Below are positions 35,454-42,192 of a stretch of DNA of 64,000 nucleotides, one piece after another. The DNA is taken from positions 49,649 through 113,648 of the forward strand of contig NZ_FNBE01000005.1 in the NCBI RefSeq assembly GCF_900102195.1, in the 5' to 3' direction. How positions within the stretch are numbered: position 1 is the stretch's first letter; the number at the start of each line of letters is the position of its first letter. The translations under genes and the position numbers were made by a program. Source of the DNA: Pseudonocardia oroxyli. GTDB lineage: Bacteria > Actinomycetota > Actinomycetes > Mycobacteriales > Pseudonocardiaceae. The notes beneath the pieces are model-generated. The model worked only from the letters and a program-made list of their open reading frames with translations, did no database searches and was not told the origin of the DNA.

Positions 35454-36637
35454 CGCTCACCGCCGAAGGAGGCGTGGTAGGCGAGGTAGTCGGCCTGCTG
35501 GGCCTCCAGCCGCGCCGAGCGGTCCGCGTAGACCTCGGAGAACATCCGCTCCGGGCCCGGGTCCGGCATGGCCAGGCAGAAGGCGCGGAAGCGCGCGGCC
35601 AGCGCGTCCGACTCCTCCTGCACCGAGTCGAAGAACTCACTCCCGACCCCGAGCTCGCGGACCAGGTGCACCCGGACCCGTTCGATCGGGTCCTTCAGCT
35701 TCCACAGCTCGAGCTCGTCGGCGAGCCGGTAGCGGGAGGGGTCGTCGGAGGTCGTGTGGGCATCCATGCGGTAGGTGAACGCCTCGACCAGCACCGGCCC
35801 GTTGCCCGTGCGGCACTCCTCGAGCGCCCAGCGGGAGACGGCGAGGCAGGCCAGGACGTCGTTGCCGTCGACGCGGACGCCGGGGAAGCCGTAGCCGCGG
35901 GCGCGCTGGAACAGCGGGACGCGGGTCTGCTTCTCCAGCGGCACGGAGATCGCCCACTGGTTGTTCTGGCAGTAGAAGACGACGGGGGCGTCGAAGGCCG
36001 CGGCCCAGACGAAACCCTCGTGCACGTCCCCCTGGGAGGTGGCGCCGTCGCCGAAGAAGCACATCGTGGCCTCGTCGGTCTCGGAGTCGCCGCCGACCCG
36101 GCCCTCGAACTTCTGCCCCATGGCGTAGCCGGTGGCGTTGAGGCACTGGTTGCCGATGACGATCGTGTACAGGTGGAACCGCGCCTCCAGCGGGTCCCAC
36201 GAGCCGTGGTCGGTGCCGCGGAAGATTCCGAGTAGCGCGGTGGGGTCGATGCCGCGACACCAGGCCACGCCGTGTTCGCGGTAGCTCGGGAACACCATGT
36301 CCCGGCTGGTCAGGGCGCGGCCCGCGCCGATCTGGGCGGCCTCCTGGCCGAGCAGCGGCACCCAGATGCCGAGCTCGCCCTGGCGCTGCAGCGCGTTCCC
36401 CTCGCGGTCGAAGCGGCGGACCAGGACCATGTCCCGGTAGTAGCCCTTCAGCTCCTCGACGCCCACGTCGGCGACCCGGCCGCCGAACCGCTCGTCGTCC
36501 ACGCGCAGACCCTCGGGGGTCAGCAGCTGCACCAGCTCGGGACCGCCCTCGTCCAGACCGTGCAGCCCGGACAGGACGTGTTCGCGGGTGGGGGCCGACC
36601 CGGGGTCGGTCGGCACCCAGCTCTGCGGATCGGACAC
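35450..36637 (-). CDS. bkdA: 2-oxoacid dehydrogenase E1 alpha subunit
   Basis: A 395-residue thiamine-diphosphate enzyme subunit: MVLVRRFDREGNALQRQGELGIW, then GDGATSQGDVHEGFVWAAAFDAPVVFYCQNNQWAIS (TPP/Mg motif), and HTTSDDPSRYR phosphorylation-loop region. GTG 36637 is preceded by AGGAGG with a 5-nt spacer, a decisive start signal; an upstream in-frame extension lacks similarity. It heads the E1alpha-E1beta-E2 operon, which most resembles bkdABC (branched-chain 2-oxo acids). No E3 gene is present. A leader with interleaved inverted repeats precedes it (36765-36821). Confidence 0.92.
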   Translation of the reverse strand: MSDPQSWVPTDPGSAPTREHVLSGLHGLDEGGPELVQLLTPEGLRVDDERFGGRVADVGVEELKGYYRDMVLVRRFDREGNALQRQGELGIWVPLLGQEAAQIGAGRALTSRDMVFPSYREHGVAWCRGIDPTALLGIFRGTDHGSWDPLEARFHLYTIVIGNQCLNATGYAMGQKFEGRVGGDSETDEATMCFFGDGATSQGDVHEGFVWAAAFDAPVVFYCQNNQWAISVPLEKQTRVPLFQRARGYGFPGVRVDGNDVLACLAVSRWALEECRTGNGPVLVEAFTYRMDAHTTSDDPSRYRLADELELWKLKDPIERVRVHLVRELGVGSEFFDSVQEESDALAARFRAFCLAMPDPGPERMFSEVYADRSARLEAQQADYLAYHASFGGER

Positions 36638-36764
36638 GCGTACCTCCTCGTGCTCACGCCGGCACAGGGGTGGCGTGCCGGACGACGCCGGCGGCGGTCC
36701 ACGGGGTCTGCGGCCCGCCCCTCGCCGGACGTCCTCGCTGCCGCCGATAGTGGCACGCGACACG

Positions 36765-36821
36765 CCTCGACGGGCACCGCGCGGGACCACACGAACCCGT
36801 CGAGGGCCGTGTGTCCCGCGC
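36765..36821 (-). promoter_or_regulatory. Interleaved inverted repeats upstream of bkdA
   Basis: CCTCGACGGG (36765-36774) pairs with CCCGTCGAGG (36796-36805). GCGCGGGACCACAC (36779-36792) pairs with GTGTGTCCCGCGC (36809-36821), with one bulged base. The order a-b-a'-b' allows mutually exclusive hairpins or an H-type pseudoknot about 130 nt before the bkdA start. It may be an attenuator or a terminator of the upstream gene. Function is inferred only. Confidence 0.5.
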
Positions 36822-36853
36822 GCATGATCGTTCGGCGTCCGATCCTCGGAGTT

Positions 36854-36897
36854 AGTACCGCCTCAGTACCGCGTCAGTAGCGCCTCAGTAGCGCGCG
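36854..36897. repeat. 11-bp tandem repeats at 3' end of antitoxin-like gene
   Basis: Four units run AGTACCGCCTC, AGTACCGCGTC, AGTAGCGCCTC, AGTAGCGCGCG at 36854-36897. The gene's TGA stop (minus strand) lies within them. An 11-bp period is not a codon multiple, so expansion would change the C-terminus or stop. Confidence 0.8.
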
Positions 36898-37124
36898 GTC
36901 GGCGGCTCGCCGGGCCCCGGGTTGCGCTTGATGCCCGCCGCGCCCTTGGCCTTGTCCGCCACGCCCGCGATCTGGCCGTGGTACTTGCCCTTGGTCTGCT
37001 TGTCGACGAACTCGGCGGCCTGGTCGAGGTACCTGCTCGCCTTGTCCGGGTTCTTCTGCGCGTACCGGCGCGCCGCCTCCGCGGCCCCCGCCAACACGGC
37101 CAGCTTTCTGAACATGCCTGCCAT
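36885..37124 (-). CDS. MT0933-like antitoxin family protein
   Basis: The 79-residue protein reads MAGMFRKLAVLAGAAEAARRYAQKNPDKASRYLDQAAEFVDKQTKGKYHGQIAGVADKAKGAAG. The AAEFVDKQTKGKYHGQI-VADKAKGA segment is the MT0933 (Rv0909)-type antitoxin motif. In the mycobacterial system the partner is an SRPBCC-type toxin; none is adjacent here, so it may be an orphan or a general stress-like helical protein. AAGGGG lies eight nt before the ATG. Ten-bp-scale repeats cover its stop codon. Confidence 0.75.
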   Translation of the reverse strand: MAGMFRKLAVLAGAAEAARRYAQKNPDKASRYLDQAAEFVDKQTKGKYHGQIAGVADKAKGAAGIKRNPGPGEPPTARY

Positions 37125-37278
37125 GGCGCGTCCCCTTCCCTGTCTCTGCTCACCCAACGTGGGTGCGGTATGTCCGGGTTCCCACTTGTGACCGCTGAGT
37201 AACGGCTTGGCCTCTCGGGCTGCCCCGAGGGCCGAAGGGTGCCAGCATCCCTGCAACATCGCTCCTGGAGGTTCCCCC

Positions 37279-38076
37279 GTGCGTGCCCGCTCGTTCCTGT
37301 TGCCCCTCACCGCCGCGGCGATGGCCGCCGTGCTCGCCGGCTGCGGCGGGGGCGGAGCGGCGGAGGCGCCCGGCGGCGTGCAGCTGGTCCAGGAGGGCTC
37401 GCTGACGATGTGCACCCAGCTGCCGTACGACCCGTTCGAGTTCCGGCAGGGCAACGACATCGTCGGGTTCGACGTCGACATGGTGAACCTGGTGTCGGCC
37501 AAGCTGGGTGTGACCACGCAGATCATCGACACGCCGTTCGACACCATCCAGTCGGGCGCGGACCTCGACACCGGCAAGTGCGACATCGGCGCCGCCGCGA
37601 TGACGATCACCGACGCCCGCAAGCAGAACATCGACTTCTCCGACCCCTACTTCGACGCCACGCAGGCGCTGCTGGTGAAGGCGGACGCGGGGATCACCGA
37701 CCTCGGCCAGCTCGCGGGCAAGCGGCTCGGCGTGCAGAACAGCACGACCGGCGCGGACTACGCCGCCGCGAACGCCGCGGGCGCCGAGATCGTCACGTTC
37801 GAGGACCTGGGGCTGCTGCTGACCGCCGTCCAGACCGGCAACGTCGACGCGGCCATCAACGACAACGGCCCGCTGCTCGACTTCGCCAAGAAGAACCCCG
37901 GGCTGACGGTGACGAAGGAGTTCGACACCGGCGAGCAGTACGGCTTCGGCGTCCGCAAGGGCAACACCGCGCTCACCCAGGCGGTGAACGAGGCCCTCGC
38001 CGCGGCGAAGTCGGACGGCACCTACAACCGGATCTACACGACGTGGTTCGGCCAGGCCCCCGCCACCGGTAGCTGA
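37279..38076 (+). CDS. Polar amino-acid ABC transporter, substrate-binding lipoprotein
   Basis: A 265-residue protein with a lipoprotein signal ([16 protein letters not shown]; lipobox LAGC) and an SBP_bac_3 domain: [66 protein letters not shown] and a C-terminal [12 protein letters not shown]. It captures amino acids outside the membrane. GTG 37279 follows GGAGG (37267-37271). It starts a four-gene operon with permease, ATPase and a second binding protein. Confidence 0.93.
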   Translation: MRARSFLLPLTAAAMAAVLAGCGGGGAAEAPGGVQLVQEGSLTMCTQLPYDPFEFRQGNDIVGFDVDMVNLVSAKLGVTTQIIDTPFDTIQSGADLDTGKCDIGAAAMTITDARKQNIDFSDPYFDATQALLVKADAGITDLGQLAGKRLGVQNSTTGADYAAANAAGAEIVTFEDLGLLLTAVQTGNVDAAINDNGPLLDFAKKNPGLTVTKEFDTGEQYGFGVRKGNTALTQAVNEALAAAKSDGTYNRIYTTWFGQAPATGS

Positions 38077-38078
38077 CC

Positions 38079-38879
38079 GTGGCCCTGACCCCCCGGCAGC
38101 GCGCCCGCGTGAGCCGCGGGATCCAGTACGCGATCGCGCTGGTCGTGGTGGCCGTGGTCGCCTTCACGGCCGACTGGGGCGCCATCGGCCGGGCGTTCTT
38201 CGACGTCGAGGTCGCGGCCTCGCTGTTCCCGGACGTCATCGTGGTGGCGCTCAAGAACACGGTCGTGTTCACCGCGCTCGGCTTCCTGCTGGCGCTCGGG
38301 ATCGGGCTGCTCGTGGCGCTGATGCGGCTGTCGTCGGTGCGGGTGTACCGGGCGGTGGCGTTCCTCTACGTCGAGGTGTTCCGCGGGCTCCCCGCGCTGC
38401 TCGTGGTGCTGTCCATCGGCGTCGGGATCCCGCTGGCCTTCGGCACGCTGCTCGACCACACCCTGTCCATCACGCTGGCGCTGGGGATCGTCGGCGGCGC
38501 GTACATCGCCGAGACCATCCGCGCCGGCATCCAGGCGGTGCCGCCGGGGCAGGTCGAGGCCGCCCGCTCACTCGGCATGTCCCCGACCCGCACGATGGTC
38601 TTCATCGTGTTGCCGCAGGCCTTCCGCACGGTGCTGCCGCCGCTGACCAACGAGCTGATCCTGCTGACCAAGGACTCGTCGCTGGCGTTCCTGCTGGGCA
38701 CCACCCTCGCCCAGCAGGAGCTGTCCCAGTTCGGCCGGGCCGCGTTGAACCAGGTGCGCAGCCTGACCCCGCTGCTCGTCGTCGGGCTCTGCTACCTGGT
38801 GATCACCATCCCGCTGTCCTACCTGGCCCGACGGCTGGAGCGGAAGTACGGGAGCGCGGACAAGAAGGTGGACGCGTGA
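38079..38879 (+). CDS. Amino-acid ABC transporter permease (HisM type)
   Basis: This 266-residue membrane protein has five to six TM helices and the HisMQ/GlnP signature: [49 protein letters not shown] and the EAA loop [44 protein letters not shown]. It starts GTG two nt after the binding-protein stop and overlaps the ATPase start (GTGA, 4 bp), so all are coupled. Confidence 0.93.
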   Translation: MALTPRQRARVSRGIQYAIALVVVAVVAFTADWGAIGRAFFDVEVAASLFPDVIVVALKNTVVFTALGFLLALGIGLLVALMRLSSVRVYRAVAFLYVEVFRGLPALLVVLSIGVGIPLAFGTLLDHTLSITLALGIVGGAYIAETIRAGIQAVPPGQVEAARSLGMSPTRTMVFIVLPQAFRTVLPPLTNELILLTKDSSLAFLLGTTLAQQELSQFGRAALNQVRSLTPLLVVGLCYLVITIPLSYLARRLERKYGSADKKVDA

Positions 38880-38910
38880 GCGAGCGCGCGAGCGAGCCGT
38901 CGGCGCCGAG
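38876..38910. repeat. GTGAGCGAGCG repeat forming the ATPase N-terminus
   Basis: It begins GTGAGCGAGCGCGCGAGCGA at the permease stop and the ATPase start codon, and ends GGCGCCGAG. It matches 17287-17321 at 30 of 35 bases. In both places the element starts on the stop codon of the upstream gene. Confidence 0.7.
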
Positions 38911-39679
38911 TGTCGCCGTCCGGATCGAGGGCCTGCACAAGTCCTTCGGGTCCACCGAGGTGCTCAAGGGGATCGACCTCGAGGTGCAGCGGGGCGAGGT
39001 GCTCTGCATCATCGGCGCCTCCGGCTCCGGGAAGTCCACCCTGCTGCGCTGCGTCAACCTGCTCGAGACGCCGTCCGCGGGCACGGTCGTCGTCGACGGG
39101 CACGAGATGACCGACCCGGACTGCGACCTCGACCGCGCCCGGCGCTCCATCGGCATGGTCTTCCAGGGCTTCAACCTCTTCTCCCACCTCACCGTGCTGG
39201 AGAACCTGACCATCGCCCAGCGCCGGGTGCTCGGCCGGGACCGCGCCGCGGCCGAGGAGATCGCGCGGGAGAACCTGGCGAAGGTCGGGCTCGCCGGGCG
39301 TGAGGACGCCCATCCCGCGCAGCTCTCCGGCGGGCAGCAACAGCGCGTGGCCATCGCCCGGTCGCTGTCCATGCAGCCGGACGTCATGCTGTTCGACGAG
39401 CCCACCTCGGCGCTGGACCCCGAGCTCGTCGGGGACGTCCTCGACGTCATGCGGACGCTGGCGGCCGAGGGGATGACCATGCTCGTGGTCACCCACGAGA
39501 TCCAGTTCGCCCGCGAGGTGGCGGACCGGGTGCTGTTCATCGACGCGGGCGTCATCCACGAGATGGGGCCGCCGGAGCAGGTGATCGGCGACCCGCGGCA
39601 GGAGCGCACCCGCGCCTTCCTGTCCCGGGTCCTGCACGCCGCGAAACCACCCGAATCGGACACCGCGCCGGCGGGATGA
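38876..39679 (+). CDS. Amino-acid ABC transporter ATP-binding protein (GlnQ type)
   Basis: A 267-residue ABC ATPase: Walker [15 protein letters not shown]-loop [13 protein letters not shown], signature [15 protein letters not shown], Walker [15 protein letters not shown] and switch His in VVTHE. Amino acids 1-12 ([12 protein letters not shown]) are encoded by a short repeat shared with 17287-17321 and are not conserved in the family, so the real start may be elsewhere or the repeat donated an N-terminal tail. Confidence 0.93.
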   Translation: MSERASEPSAPSVAVRIEGLHKSFGSTEVLKGIDLEVQRGEVLCIIGASGSGKSTLLRCVNLLETPSAGTVVVDGHEMTDPDCDLDRARRSIGMVFQGFNLFSHLTVLENLTIAQRRVLGRDRAAAEEIARENLAKVGLAGREDAHPAQLSGGQQQRVAIARSLSMQPDVMLFDEPTSALDPELVGDVLDVMRTLAAEGMTMLVVTHEIQFAREVADRVLFIDAGVIHEMGPPEQVIGDPRQERTRAFLSRVLHAAKPPESDTAPAG

Positions 39680-39686
39680 CACGATC

Positions 39687-40520
39687 GTGCCCGTGATCCG
39701 GCGCGTGCTCGTCCCCCTGCTCCTGGCGGGCGGTGTGCTCGCCGGGTGCGCCACCGAGCAGGCGCCGCCGCTCGGGGTGGTGCAGCCGCCGGTGCCCGCG
39801 GTCGCCGCCGACCCGGCGATCGCCGCGCTCGCGCCGCCCACCCTGATCGGCAGCGGCGTGCTGCGCGTGTCCGTGCCCGCCGAGTCCGGCGCCGAACGCG
39901 AGCTCGCCGAGGCGCTCGCCGCCAAGCTGGGCCTGCGCGCGGTGGTGGACGGCGTGTCCGCGACGGCGCTGCCCCGGGCCCTGTTCGAGAACCGGCACGA
40001 CCTCAACATCAACCCCAACGTCGGGCCCGAGCCCGCCCGCGGACAGACCCACGTCCCGTGGATCGCCGCCCGCACGGCGATCGTCACCCCGCCCGGCAAC
40101 CCGGACCGGGTCGAGGCCACGACGTTGTGCGGGCACCGGATCGGCGTCGTCGCGGGCTCGGCGCAGCACGCCGACGTGCGCCAACGGGACGCCCACTGCC
40201 AGGACAACCGCAGGCCGCCGATCACGATCGTGCCGCTCGCCGGGGCCGTGGACGCCGCCCGCCGGGTCCTCGCCGACCAGCTCGACGCCTTCGTCGCCGA
40301 CACCCCGGCCGCCGGGAACGCCGTCGTCGCGGGGCGGGGGTGGCTGGAGAAGACCAACAGCCCCACCTGGGGCGAGGGCGCGGGCGCCGTCCTGGCCCCG
40401 GCGGCGGTGGCCCCCGCCATCGACGCGGCACTGGGTGCGTTGCGGGCGGACGGGACCTACGACGTGATCCTCTCCCGCTGGCTGCTCGACGCGGACTCCC
40501 TGCCGTCCCCCACCCCGTGA
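39687..40520 (+). CDS. Second substrate-binding lipoprotein of the ABC operon
   Basis: This 277-residue protein begins VPVIRRVLVPLLLAGGVLAGCATEQ, a lipoprotein signal with LAGC. The body has a periplasmic-binding (SBP_bac_3-like) pattern: LIGSGVLRVSVPAESGAERELAEALAAKLGLRAVVDG, HRIGVVAGSAQHADV, ADQLDAFVADTPAAGN, ALGALRADGTYDVILSRWLLDAD. It is shorter-domain and more diverged than the first binding protein, giving the transporter a possible second ligand. It starts 8 bp after the ATPase and ends in a 42-bp palindrome whose TGA is its stop. Confidence 0.8.
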   Translation: MPVIRRVLVPLLLAGGVLAGCATEQAPPLGVVQPPVPAVAADPAIAALAPPTLIGSGVLRVSVPAESGAERELAEALAAKLGLRAVVDGVSATALPRALFENRHDLNINPNVGPEPARGQTHVPWIAARTAIVTPPGNPDRVEATTLCGHRIGVVAGSAQHADVRQRDAHCQDNRRPPITIVPLAGAVDAARRVLADQLDAFVADTPAAGNAVVAGRGWLEKTNSPTWGEGAGAVLAPAAVAPAIDAALGALRADGTYDVILSRWLLDADSLPSPTP

Positions 40521-40557
40521 GCGGCGATAGTCGCCATGGCGACTATCGCCGCTCACG
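40516..40557. repeat. 42-bp perfect palindrome, copy B
   Basis: A perfect self-complementary 42-mer beginning CGTGAGCGGCGATAGTCGCC around a central CCATGG. Its TGA is the stop of the second binding-protein gene. It differs from the copy at 41164-41205 at one symmetric position. Confidence 0.9.
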
Positions 40558-40605
40558 ACCTCGGGGATCCGCAGAAATGATGATCCTCGGGCGCGGTCGT
40601 TGCGA

Positions 40606-41157
40606 ATGCGCACGATCCGCCGACAAGGGGACGTGTTCTCCGTACGGACCGGCGCCGCCGCCGGGTTCCTCCTGCTCACCGTCCTGCTCGCCGGGTGCGG
40701 CCGCGCCACCGACACCGAGTCGGTCTCGATCGCCTCGGCGAGCGGCCCGGCCACGACCACCACGCGGGCCCCGCTGACGACGGCCCCGACGACGACCCCG
40801 ACGACGACGGCCCCGGCGACCACCACCCAGGCGCCCGCCCCGACCACCAGGCGCGCGGCCGCGCCGACCACGACCCGCAAGCCGGCTCCGACCACGACCC
40901 GGGCCGCCGCGGCGCCGCGCACCCAGGCCGCCGCGCCCGCACCCCAGACCCGGGCGCCCCAGCCCGCGGCCGCGCAGGCACCGGCCCGTTCGACCGGCTG
41001 CGACCCGAACTACTCCGGCTGCGTCCCCATCGACTCCGACGTCGACTGCGAGGGCGGCAAGGGCAACGGCCCCTCCTACGTCCGCGGCCCGGTCCGGGTG
41101 ATCGGCAAGGACATCTACGGTCTCGACGCCGACAAGGACGGCATCGGCTGCGAGTGA
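40606..41157 (+). CDS. Lipoprotein with Thr/Pro-rich linker and Excalibur-like domain
   Basis: The protein has a lipobox (FLLLTVLLAGCGRATD), a long Thr/Pro/Ala-rich linker and a C-terminal Cys-rich segment CDPNYSGCVPIDSDVDCEGGKGNGPSYV and DIYGLDADKDGIGCE. The last motif (DxDxDGIGCE) matches Excalibur-type calcium-binding ends seen in surface nucleases. It is probably an exposed, cell-wall-spanning lipoprotein; no enzyme domain is seen. Start 40606 gives a 31-residue signal; GTG 40633 is an alternative with a shorter one. Confidence 0.75.
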   Translation: MRTIRRQGDVFSVRTGAAAGFLLLTVLLAGCGRATDTESVSIASASGPATTTTRAPLTTAPTTTPTTTAPATTTQAPAPTTRRAAAPTTTRKPAPTTTRAAAAPRTQAAAPAPQTRAPQPAAAQAPARSTGCDPNYSGCVPIDSDVDCEGGKGNGPSYVRGPVRVIGKDIYGLDADKDGIGCE

Positions 41158-41163
41158 CCACCC

Positions 41164-41205
41164 CGTGAGCGGCGATCGTCGCCATGGCGACGATCGCCGC
41201 TCACG
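41164..41205. repeat. 42-bp perfect palindrome, copy C
   Basis: Perfect palindrome beginning CGTGAGCGGCGATCGTCGCC with central CCATGG. It lies between the lipoprotein stop (41157) and the convergent AhpD-like gene, whose TGA stop (41201-41203) is in the right arm. It probably works as a bidirectional terminator. Confidence 0.9.
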
Positions 41206-41782
41206 AGCGGGGGGACCGGCCCATCAGGAAGAACTCCGGGTTGGGCGTGAGGGCCGTGAGGTGGGCGATCCGGTTGGAGAGGGCGAACAACGCGGTGATC
41301 GCGCCGACGTCCCAGATCTCGTCGTCGGACAGGCCGGCCTCGCGGGCGGCGTCCAGGTCCGACTCGGTCAGCGAGGCCGAGTCCTGCGCGACGATCAGGG
41401 CGAGGTCCACGATGGCCCGCTCGCGGGGGCCGAGCTCCACGGCGTAGGGGTTCGTGGCGACCCGGTCCGCGATCTGCGGGTCCTTGGTCCGCACCCGCAG
41501 GATCGCCCCGTGGGCCACCACGCAGTAGGTGCAGTGGTTGGCCCCGGACGTCGCGACCACGATCAGCTCGCGCTCGGCCTTGCTCAGCCCGTCGTCGGAG
41601 TCCATGAGCGCGTCGTGGTAGTCGAGGAAGGCCCGCAACTCGCGGGGGCGCCTCGCCAGCGCGCGGAAGACGTTCGGCACGAAGCCGGACTTCTCGGCGA
41701 TCGCGCCGATCCGTTCCCGCAGGTCCTCCGGCATGTCCGCCAGCTCCACGTGCCCGAACCTGCTGATCGCCCCATCGCTCAT
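41201..41782 (-). CDS. Peroxidase-related (AhpD/carboxymuconolactone decarboxylase-like) protein
   Basis: A 193-residue CMD-family protein: ELIVVATSGANHCTYCVVAHGAILRV holds the CxxC-H redox motif (CTYC...H) of AhpD-type proteins. Flanking helices (FLDYHDALMDSDDGLSKAE; ALFALSNRIAHLTAL) fit the peroxidase-related subfamily. Role: disulfide-based peroxide or alkylhydroperoxide reduction. ATG 41782 is preceded by TAACGT and 7 nt, a leaderless module. It is divergent from the DUF3024 gene. Confidence 0.88.
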   Translation of the reverse strand: MSDGAISRFGHVELADMPEDLRERIGAIAEKSGFVPNVFRALARRPRELRAFLDYHDALMDSDDGLSKAERELIVVATSGANHCTYCVVAHGAILRVRTKDPQIADRVATNPYAVELGPRERAIVDLALIVAQDSASLTESDLDAAREAGLSDDEIWDVGAITALFALSNRIAHLTALTPNPEFFLMGRSPRS

Positions 41783-41850
41783 GGCCCGGACGTTACAGCT
41801 CGGCAGCACCCCTTTCGCCCGGGGCGAGGTGCCCGTCATCATCCCCGGGT

Positions 41851-42174
41851 ATGGCCGTGCCCGAGGAGATCCGTGCCCGAGTGACCGAGTGGTGCGCCGC
41901 CTGCCTGCCCGCCGACGCGCGGAACCGGCGGCGGATCGCGTTCACCTCCGTCGGCGACACCCTGACCGTCCTCGACCGCAGACCGCCCGCCGTCCCGGAG
42001 CTCGGCACGGTGTGGTCCAGCACCCCGCTGGCACGGCTCCGTCGCGAACAGGACACCTGGGCCCTCTACCTCCCGACGAGCGGGGGCGACCGCTGGGTGC
42101 GCCAGGAACCGGGGGCGACGGACCCCCTCACCCTCCTGGCGACCCTGACGGACGCGGTCCGCGCCACCGACTGA
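41851..42174 (+). CDS. DUF3024 family protein
   Basis: The 107-residue protein (VTEWCAACLPADARNRRRIAFTSVGDTLTVLDRRPP, then TPLARLRREQDTWALYLPTSGGDRW) matches DUF3024, small proteins with no known role in actinobacteria. Soluble, basic helix then short beta-strands. It is convergent with the 615-residue gene (18-bp gap). Confidence 0.8.
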   Translation: MAVPEEIRARVTEWCAACLPADARNRRRIAFTSVGDTLTVLDRRPPAVPELGTVWSSTPLARLRREQDTWALYLPTSGGDRWVRQEPGATDPLTLLATLTDAVRATD

Positions 42175-42192
42175 CCGCCGCATTGTGGAGGG

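Noticed and set aside
36638..36790. Longer E1alpha N-terminus
   Set aside because: AGGAGG with 5-nt spacing fixes the start at 36637; the extension covers the interleaved inverted repeats.
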